Shown here in pieces: positions 5,970 through 10,483 of a DNA stretch of 10,483 bases; position 1 is the first letter of the stretch; each line of letters opens with the position of its first letter. The notes below the pieces were generated by a model that did no database searches, was not told the origin of the DNA, and saw nothing but the letters and a program-made list of their open reading frames with translations. The stretch comes from Frankiaceae bacterium (GTDB taxonomy: Bacteria; Actinomycetota; Actinomycetes; JADGOU01): positions 1 through 10,483 of the forward strand of contig JADGOU010000073.1 in the NCBI GenBank assembly GCA_017882835.1. The letters are read 5' to 3'. The translations under genes were made by a program, and so were the position numbers.

Positions 5970-7246
5970 GCGCGCCCGCGGCCGGTCTCGACGCCCAGCA
6001 GCGGGCGGTCGACACCTTGACCCCTAAGTCGACCCCTAAGTCGACCCCTAAGTCGACCCCTCGGTCGACCTTGCCTGCGAGCCCCGGCTCCACCTCGCGC
6101 TCGACCTCGCCCACCGTCGCGGACCTGTGGCGAGCCGCCCGGGGACCGCTGGCAGCCGCCGCCGCGTTGTTGATCGTTGCCACCCTGGTCGCCCTGGTCA
6201 ACTCTCGGCGTACCGCCGGTGCGCTGGACCCGACGGCGACCGACCCGTCCGGGGCTCGGGCGCTGGCGCAGCTGCTGCGGGACCGCGGGGTGGTCGTCGA
6301 CCGGATCGAAACCGTGGAAGGAGGCACGGCCAACGCCGGAGCCGACGTCACGATCTTTGTTCCGCTGCCCGACCGGTTGCCGCCGGCCGCGTACGGGTCG
6401 CTGGCCACCAGCCCCGGCGACCTGGTGGTGGTCAACCCGGATATCGGCGTGCTGTCGGTGCTCGCGCCCGCCGCACGTCCGGACGGCTCGGCGCCGGAAG
6501 GGGCGCGCCAGCCCGCCTGCGCCCTGCCGGTCGCGGTCACGGCCGGGGTGGCGGACGTCGGCGGTTCGACGTACCAGCCGAAGCCGGGGGTCACCGGCGC
6601 GGTCGGGTGCTACGCCGCGGGTGGGGCGGGCAGCCTGCTGGCGATGCCGCGGTCGACCGGCGGCACGGTCACCGTGCTGGGCAGCCCCACGGCGCTGACC
6701 AACGCCAGTCTGGACCGGCTGGGGAACGCCGCGCTGGCCCTCGGCTTGCTCGGGGCCAAAGCCCGCGTGCTCTGGCTCGTGCCGCCGGCGGGCGCGGCCG
6801 TCGCCGCCGGCAGTCACGACCGCACGGTGACCGAGCTGCTGCCCGCCTGGGTGCGCCCCGCCCTGCTCCAGCTGCTCATCGGCGTGGGGTTGATCGCGTT
6901 GTGGCGGGCGCGGCGCCTCGGCCCGGTCGTCGCCGAGTCGCTGCCGGTGGTGGTCCGGGCCGCGGAGGCGGTCGAAGGGCGAGCTCGGCTCTACCGGGTG
7001 GCCGGCGCCCGCGACCGGGCCGCCGAGGCGCTGCGCTCCGGCGCCCGGTCTCGGCTGATTGACTCACTCGGGCTGCCCCCGGACGCGTCCCCGGCCGCCG
7101 TGACGGAAGCCGTCACCGGACGAGTGCGTCGGCCGTCGGCAGCGGTCGATGACCTGCTGTACGGTCCGCCACCGCACGATGACGCTGCGCTGGTTCGCCT
7201 CGCCGACGCCCTCGATGCCCTGGATGAGGAGGTACGCCGCCAGTGA
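5966..7246 (+). CDS. DUF4350-domain membrane protein
   Basis: Predicted 426 residues. A short Ser/Thr/Pro-rich tail with a TPKS repeat (19-34) precedes the first membrane helix (about 61-79). The DUF4350 domain follows, with the signature DPTATDPSGARALAQLLRDRGV (89-110), and a Rossmann-like stretch. A second helix lies at about 297-316, ending in RARR, and a basic, Ala-rich C-terminal region of about 110 residues follows. The charge pattern suggests both ends are cytoplasmic and the DUF4350 domain is outside. Function is unknown. The GTG at 5966 overlaps the stop of the DUF4129 gene (GTGA); an in-frame extension back to 5468 overlaps that gene and is not real. It matches the mycobacterial gene between the DUF4129 and moxR genes. 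Family call is firm, role is inferred from neighbours only. Confidence 0.88.
   Translation: MSAPAAGLDAQQRAVDTLTPKSTPKSTPKSTPRSTLPASPGSTSRSTSPTVADLWRAARGPLAAAAALLIVATLVALVNSRRTAGALDPTATDPSGARALAQLLRDRGVVVDRIETVEGGTANAGADVTIFVPLPDRLPPAAYGSLATSPGDLVVVNPDIGVLSVLAPAARPDGSAPEGARQPACALPVAVTAGVADVGGSTYQPKPGVTGAVGCYAAGGAGSLLAMPRSTGGTVTVLGSPTALTNASLDRLGNAALALGLLGAKARVLWLVPPAGAAVAAGSHDRTVTELLPAWVRPALLQLLIGVGLIALWRARRLGPVVAESLPVVVRAAEAVEGRARLYRVAGARDRAAEALRSGARSRLIDSLGLPPDASPAAVTEAVTGRVRRPSAAVDDLLYGPPPHDDAALVRLADALDALDEEVRRQ
6019..6066. repeat. 12-bp tandem repeat coding (Thr-Pro-Lys-Ser)3 Thr-Pro-Arg-Ser
   Basis: Three perfect copies of GACCCCTAAGTC at 6019-6030, 6031-6042 and 6043-6054, then a fourth (6055-6066) with AAG changed to CGG. 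Read in frame they give TPKS three times and TPRS once in the cytoplasmic tail of the DUF4350 protein. AAG and CCT codons are less GC-rich than the neighbours, which fits recent expansion. Confidence 0.95.
7226..7232 (+). promoter_or_regulatory. Ribosome binding site of the MoxR gene
   Basis: GAGGAGG inside the end of the DUF4350 gene, ten bases before the GTG at 7243. It supports the GTG; an ATG four codons later (7255) is an alternative start. Confidence 0.55.
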
Positions 7247-8241
7247 GCCAGCCGATGACGGTCGCTCGGGATCAGCCGGCCGCCGCCGACGCGGCCCGAG
7301 CCCGGGCGGCGCTGGTCGCCCTCCGCGCCGAGGTCGCCAAGGCCGTGATCGGCCAGGACGCAGCGGTCACCGGACTGGTCATCGCGCTGCTCTGCCGCGG
7401 CCACGTCTTGCTCGAGGGTGTGCCCGGAGTCGCAAAGACGTTGCTGGTGCGGGCGCTGGCCGCGGCGCTGGCCCTGGACACCAAGCGAGTCCAGTTCACG
7501 CCGGACCTGATGCCGGGCGACGTGACCGGTTCGCTGGTGTACGACGCCCGAACCGCCGAGTTCTCCTTCCGCGCCGGCCCGGTTTTCACCAACCTGCTCC
7601 TCGCCGACGAGATCAACCGGACGCCACCGAAGACCCAGGCCAGCCTGCTGGAGGCGATGGAGGAGCGGCAGGTCTCAGTGGAGGGCACGCCGCGGCCGCT
7701 GCCGGAGCCGTTCGTCGTGGTGGCGACCCAGAACCCGATCGAGTACGAGGGCACGTATCCGCTGCCCGAGGCCCAGCTCGACCGGTTCCTGCTCAAGCTC
7801 ACGATGCCGGTGCCCGGCCGGCCGGACGAGATCCGCATCCTTGGCGCCCACCACGCCGGCTTCGACCCGCGCGACCTGACCGCCGCCGGCCTGACAGCGG
7901 TGGCCGGACCGGCGGAGTTGGCGGCCGGCCGGCACGCGGCCCGCGCGGTCTCGGTCGCACCGGAGGTGCTCGGCTACATCGTCGATGTCGCCCGAGCCAC
8001 CCGGTCGGCACCGTCGCTGTCGCTGGGCGCTTCGCCGCGCGCGGCCACGGCGCTGCTCGCCAGTGCCAAGGCGTGGGCGTGGCTGTCCGGCCGCGACTTC
8101 TTGACCCCGGACGACGTCAAGGCGCTGGCCCGGCCAACCCTGCGGCACCGGATCAGCCTGCGGCCGGAGGCCGAACTGGAAGGGGTCACCGCCGACGGGG
8201 TGCTGGACAGCGTGTTGGCCACGGTTCCGGTGCCCCGCTGA
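7243..8241 (+). CDS. moxR: MoxR-family AAA+ ATPase
   Basis: Predicted 332-residue cytoplasmic ATPase, the usual MoxR length. Walker A is GVPGVAKT (59-66, K65), Walker B LLLADEIN (118-125, D122/E123), sensor 1 ATQNP (161-165, N164), and the arginine-finger area EAQLDRF ends at R181-F182. The sensor 2 Arg is R266 in GASPRAA. A C-terminal lid domain follows. Nothing is missing, so ATP hydrolysis is expected. MoxR proteins usually act as chaperones that mature or load a partner, often the vWA/DUF58 protein next door. Here the DUF58 gene follows after 46 bases, and the membrane genes precede with an overlapping GTGA start, so the set is probably one transcript. The substrate in actinobacteria is unknown; the corresponding mycobacterial gene is moxR2 (Rv3692, as I recall). 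Confidence 0.95.
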   Translation: MSQPMTVARDQPAAADAARARAALVALRAEVAKAVIGQDAAVTGLVIALLCRGHVLLEGVPGVAKTLLVRALAAALALDTKRVQFTPDLMPGDVTGSLVYDARTAEFSFRAGPVFTNLLLADEINRTPPKTQASLLEAMEERQVSVEGTPRPLPEPFVVVATQNPIEYEGTYPLPEAQLDRFLLKLTMPVPGRPDEIRILGAHHAGFDPRDLTAAGLTAVAGPAELAAGRHAARAVSVAPEVLGYIVDVARATRSAPSLSLGASPRAATALLASAKAWAWLSGRDFLTPDDVKALARPTLRHRISLRPEAELEGVTADGVLDSVLATVPVPR

Positions 8242-8287
8242 CCAAAGTGGACAGCCGCGACGACGGCGGTGCGGGGCCGGTGGACGC

Positions 8288-9583
8288 GTGGCCCTGACCG
8301 GACGGGCCGGGTTGCTGGGGCTGCTCGGCGTACTGGTCGTCGCTGTCATCCCGCGGCACCTGCTCACCCTGGCCGTGGTGGACGGGGCGCTGGCGGTCGG
8401 CATAGTGGTCGACCTGACCCGCGCTGGCCGGGTCCGCGACCTGGTGATCCAGCGTGGCGGCTCCCAGTCCACCCGGTTGGGCGAGCCGACCACGGTGACC
8501 CTCGACGTCGTCAACACCGGCCGGCGCCGGGTCCGCGGGCGGTTGCGCGACGCTTGGCCGCCAAGCGCCGGGTCCCGGCCTGACCGGCACGCACTCGAGC
8601 TGCCCCCCGGAGCGCGCCGGCGGCTGGAGACCGTGCTGGTGCCCACTCGCCGCGGGGACCGGCGTCCGAGTGCGGTCACCGTCCGCTCAATCGGGCCGCT
8701 GGGGCTCGCCGCACGCCAAGGTCGGCACCAAGCCGCGTGGTCCGTCCGCGTGCTACCACCGTTCACCTCTCGCCGGTTCCTGCCCGAGCGGCTGGCGCGG
8801 TTGCGGCTGCTGGACGGCCTGGTCACGGCCAATGTGCGCGGCCAGGGCACCGAGTTCGACTCGCTCCGGGAGTACGTCGTCGGCGACGACGTGCGCTCGA
8901 TCGACTGGCGGGCCACGGCTCGTCGCCAGGACGTCGTGGTGCGGACCTGGCGACCGGAGCGCGACCGGCGAATCGTGCTGGTGCTCGACACCGGCCGGAC
9001 GTCCGCGGCCCGAGTCGGCGACATCCCCCGGCTGGACAGCGCCCTGGATGCGGCGCTGCTGCTGGCCGCCTTGGCCGCCCGCGCCGGCGACCGGGTCGAC
9101 CTGCTCGCGGTGGACCGGGTACAGCGGGCCAGCGTCGAGGGCGCCAGCCGGACCGAGGTGCTGCCCCGGTTGGTCCAGGCGATGGCGCCGCTGGAGTCGG
9201 TGCTGGTCGAGTCCGACGCTCGGCGGCTCGTTGTCGAGGTCCTGCGGCGGGCTCGCCGGCGCTGCCTGGTCGTGCTGTTCACCAGCCTGGACCGGGCTGC
9301 TGTCGAGGAGGGGCTACTGCCCGTGCTGCCGTCGCTGACCAGCCGGCATCTGGTGGTGCTGGCTGCGGTCAGCGACCCGCGGCTGGCGGAGCTGGCCCGC
9401 GGCCGCGGCGACGCGGCGGCGGTGTACGACGCCAGCGCCGCCGAGCAGGCCCGAGCCGAGACCCGGTGGGTCACCGCGGAGCTGCGCCGTCGGGGCGTCG
9501 AGGTGGTCACCGCGCCGCCGACCGAGTTCGCGCCCGCAGTCGCCGACGCCTACCTGGAGCTGAAGGCCGCCGGCCGACTCTGA
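8288..9583 (+). CDS. DUF58 / vWA-like protein, MoxR partner
   Basis: Predicted 431 residues. Two N-terminal hydrophobic segments (about 8-21 and 24-42) form a hairpin anchor. A beta-rich region follows (about 50-155; GEPTTVTLDVVNTGRRRVRG resembles the Ig-like part of Bat proteins). The DUF58 core is GTEFDSLREYVVGDDVRSIDW-x-x-TA (187-211), and a vWA-like C-terminal domain starts at IVLVLDTGRTS with D234 as the likely first metal-binding residue. In characterised MoxR pairs this protein is the client or partner of the ATPase. GTG start at 8288; the ribosome binding site is weak (GGTGGA very close). No earlier in-frame start exists after the MoxR stop, so the 46-base gap is real and this is the only junction in the operon without an overlap. 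The SpoIIM-like and RDD genes that often come next are not present. Confidence 0.92.
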   Translation: MALTGRAGLLGLLGVLVVAVIPRHLLTLAVVDGALAVGIVVDLTRAGRVRDLVIQRGGSQSTRLGEPTTVTLDVVNTGRRRVRGRLRDAWPPSAGSRPDRHALELPPGARRRLETVLVPTRRGDRRPSAVTVRSIGPLGLAARQGRHQAAWSVRVLPPFTSRRFLPERLARLRLLDGLVTANVRGQGTEFDSLREYVVGDDVRSIDWRATARRQDVVVRTWRPERDRRIVLVLDTGRTSAARVGDIPRLDSALDAALLLAALAARAGDRVDLLAVDRVQRASVEGASRTEVLPRLVQAMAPLESVLVESDARRLVVEVLRRARRRCLVVLFTSLDRAAVEEGLLPVLPSLTSRHLVVLAAVSDPRLAELARGRGDAAAVYDASAAEQARAETRWVTAELRRRGVEVVTAPPTEFAPAVADAYLELKAAGRL

Positions 9584-9722
9584 GGGTCCGCAAGGTACGA
9601 CCCCGTCCCGGCCGGTGCTTGCGCGTGACCCAACCCCCGACAGGCACCCTGTTGCCGCAGCGGGCTCGGGTGCGCAACAGCTGTAGCCAGTCTTGGGGCT
9701 CAAACCGCTCAATCCGGCGTTG
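9584..9722. terminator. Convergent intergenic region with two possible terminator hairpins
   Basis: The DUF58 gene and the toxin remnant end facing each other here. One inverted repeat pairs CGCAAG (9589-9594) with CTTGCG (9618-9623). A second pairs CTGTTGC (9649-9655) with GCAACAG (9674-9680), with an 18-base loop, and is followed by the palindrome ACAGCTGT (9677-9684). Neither has a T-run, which is usual in actinobacteria, so they are candidates only. No gene is seen in this stretch. Confidence 0.35.
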
Positions 9723-9965
9723 CTATCCCAGCCGCAGGATGAGCACTCGCTGGTGCGCTCTAACCACCGCGGACAAGAGGAGACCGGCGCCGCCACCGTG
9801 GGTGCTGATCTAGGAGTCGGCGCGCGCGTTAAACGCCTCCCGAGGCCCTTCCGGCCGCTCCAACAGCTCCTCGATCCGGGCGTCGACCAGCCGCCGAACC
9901 GCGACCGGGAGAGCGTCGTACTGCTCGACGGCAACCTGGAGCCATAGCGCGGAGTAACGGGGCAT
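9723..9965 (-). pseudogene. RelE/ParE-like toxin gene interrupted by an in-frame amber codon
   Basis: The minus strand has ATG at 9965-9963, six bases after the stop of the DUF6247-type gene; an AGAGG ribosome binding site overlaps that stop. The frame reads 51 codons, starting MPRYSALWLQVAVEQYDALP and including RRLVDARIEELLERP, then hits TAG at 9812-9810. Past that codon the same frame continues 28 codons, ISTHGGGAGLLLSAVV to the ending RVLILRLG, and stops at TAG 9725-9723. Together they make 80 residues, the normal size for RelE/ParE-type toxins. These begin with a basic strand and an EQ-Y-x-x-LP helix, and end in a hydrophobic strand with R-x-x-x-LRL. The amber codon falls where relatives have Trp, as in an S-W-I/T pattern, so TGG to TAG is the simplest reading. 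Such toxins cleave mRNA or poison gyrase; this one should be inactive unless the stop is read through. Family call rests on my reading of the sequence. Confidence 0.72.
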
Positions 9966-9971
9966 CTACCT

Positions 9972-10270
9972 CTACCGCTGCGCCCAGCGGCCGTCCTCGT
10001 TGCGGGCCACCCATCCGGAGTCGCCGCCGGCTTGGGCGTGCGCCACCAGCTCGTGCTCTGGCTCGTTGAGCGGATTGGTGCGAATGGCCGCGATGCCCCA
10101 CCAGCGGTCCAGGACCGCGTCGAGGGGGCAAGGTCGAACAGCTCCGCGGCCTGCCCGAGGGCCGGCTGGAACTCGGCCTCGAACTGCTCGCACTCCGCGG
10201 GCGCGAACTCGGCCAGCGCAGCGCGAATCGATGGGCCGGTACGTTCGATCTTCGTGGTCGTCACGGTCAC
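9972..10270 (-). pseudogene. DUF6247-type (antitoxin-like) gene with a one-base deletion
   Basis: Two overlapping frames on the minus strand each hold half of one protein. The first half starts at GTG 10270-10268 (or GTG 10264) and includes RTGPSIRAALAEFAPAECEQ and AELFDLAP. The second half, in a different frame, has LDAVLDRWWGIAAIRTNPLN and ends GWVARNEDGRWAQR at TAG 9974-9972. They meet at a run of five C (10124-10128 as G on the plus strand); six C would join them into a 99-residue protein with the length and layout I know for DUF6247. This family is common in actinomycetes, often next to a small RelE/ParE-type gene, and is thought to be the antitoxin or regulator; no mechanism is established. 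With five C, translation leaves frame after about residue 49. The cause may be a true mutation or a sequencing slip in the C run. Low-quality ribosome binding site. Confidence 0.75.
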
Positions 10271-10483
10271 GCGCCGAATATCCGCCAACGCGGTCCCGTG
10301 GGCCGGCAGAGCTGGCGGTGGGCCCGGCGCGCCTGCATGGCACCGCAGCGACCGGTCGCAACCCTCCCGCAACCCGATCCCCGCACAAAGATCGATGCCG
10401 CCCGGCTTTCGACCGCCCGGCTTTCGGCCGCCCGGGGCCGTGCCAGGGCCAGTCGGCCACCGACCGCTACCGCATCGACCCCA
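10271..10483. other. Non-coding or unassigned right end
   Basis: The 213 bases upstream of the DUF6247-type gene hold no recognisable gene. Open frames here are long but Arg/Gly/Pro-rich on both strands and look like chance. A 15-bp tandem repeat lies at 10398-10435. The promoter of the toxin-antitoxin remnant should be here; I see only a weak AT patch (GATATT on the minus strand, just before the GTG) and no good -35. Confidence 0.4.
10398..10435. repeat. 15-bp tandem repeat, about 2.5 copies
   Basis: CCGCCCGGCTTTCGA at 10398-10412, CCGCCCGGCTTTCGG at 10413-10427, and a third partial copy CCGCCCGG at 10428-10435. The first two copies differ only at the last base. It lies upstream of the toxin-antitoxin remnant. 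Confidence 0.88.

Noticed and set aside
7675..9510. 611-codon open frame on the minus strand over moxR and the DUF58 gene
   Set aside because: Its product is a Ser/Arg/Thr-rich sequence with no domain, opposite two clearly real genes; it is a third-position GC artefact.
8737..9813. 358-codon plus-strand frame over the DUF58 gene and beyond
   Set aside because: Different phase from the DUF58 gene, very Arg/Gly/Ala-rich, no family resemblance.
9693..9947. 84-codon plus-strand frame at the right end
   Set aside because: It is antisense to the toxin remnant, whose codons explain the sequence better, and has no ribosome binding site.
9829..10131. 100-codon minus-strand frame over the DUF6247-type and toxin genes
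   Set aside because: It is the third phase over both remnants, with a GC-rich chance composition.

Overview
The window comes from a high-GC actinobacterial chromosome. Almost every codon ends in G or C, GTG starts are common, and gene order matches two blocks known from actinomycetes. I cannot name the genus. The left half (1 to about 3836) is read leftward, the middle (3976 to 9583) rightward, and the right end (9723 to 10270) leftward again.

Left block, minus strand, in order of transcription: mtnA (methylthioribose-1-phosphate isomerase), comF (phosphoribosyltransferase), hpf (long-form ribosome hibernation factor), an orphan LuxR-type response regulator, and at the left edge a ribosome binding site plus the first codons of what is probably secA. 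This is the conserved comF-hpf-(regulator)-secA neighbourhood. The mtrA-mtrB-lpqB genes that normally sit directly before comF are not here; only 123 bases separate mtnA and comF.

Middle block, plus strand: a compact operon of five genes. It encodes a six-helix membrane protein with a Gly-Trp repeat N-terminus, a DUF4129 protein, a DUF4350 protein, a MoxR-family AAA+ ATPase and a DUF58 (vWA-like) protein. The first four genes are joined by ATGA/GTGA stop-start overlaps. The order matches the Mycobacterium tuberculosis Rv3689-Rv3693 cluster as I recall it. The MoxR/DUF58 pair is thought to act as a chaperone-like pair with the membrane partners; the substrate is unknown. The spoIIM-like and RDD genes that often follow are absent from the window.

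Right end, minus strand: the remains of a toxin-antitoxin-like pair. A DUF6247-type gene is broken by a one-base deletion in a C run. Six bases after it comes a RelE/ParE-like toxin gene, too short to be noticed as an open frame because it is cut by an in-frame amber codon at an expected Trp; the rest of the toxin follows in the same frame. Both parts are therefore damaged, and the module sits where the conserved cluster ends.

Several in-frame or leader tandem repeats stand out: a 28-bp duplication running into the ribosome binding site of the first middle-block gene, Gly-Trp repeats in that protein, a 12-bp repeat in the DUF4350 gene, a 6-bp repeat in hpf, and a 15-bp repeat near the right edge. 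I saw no tRNA, rRNA, CRISPR array, complete transposon or phage gene. The only candidate for a truly new system is the toxin-antitoxin remnant, and it looks decayed rather than active.
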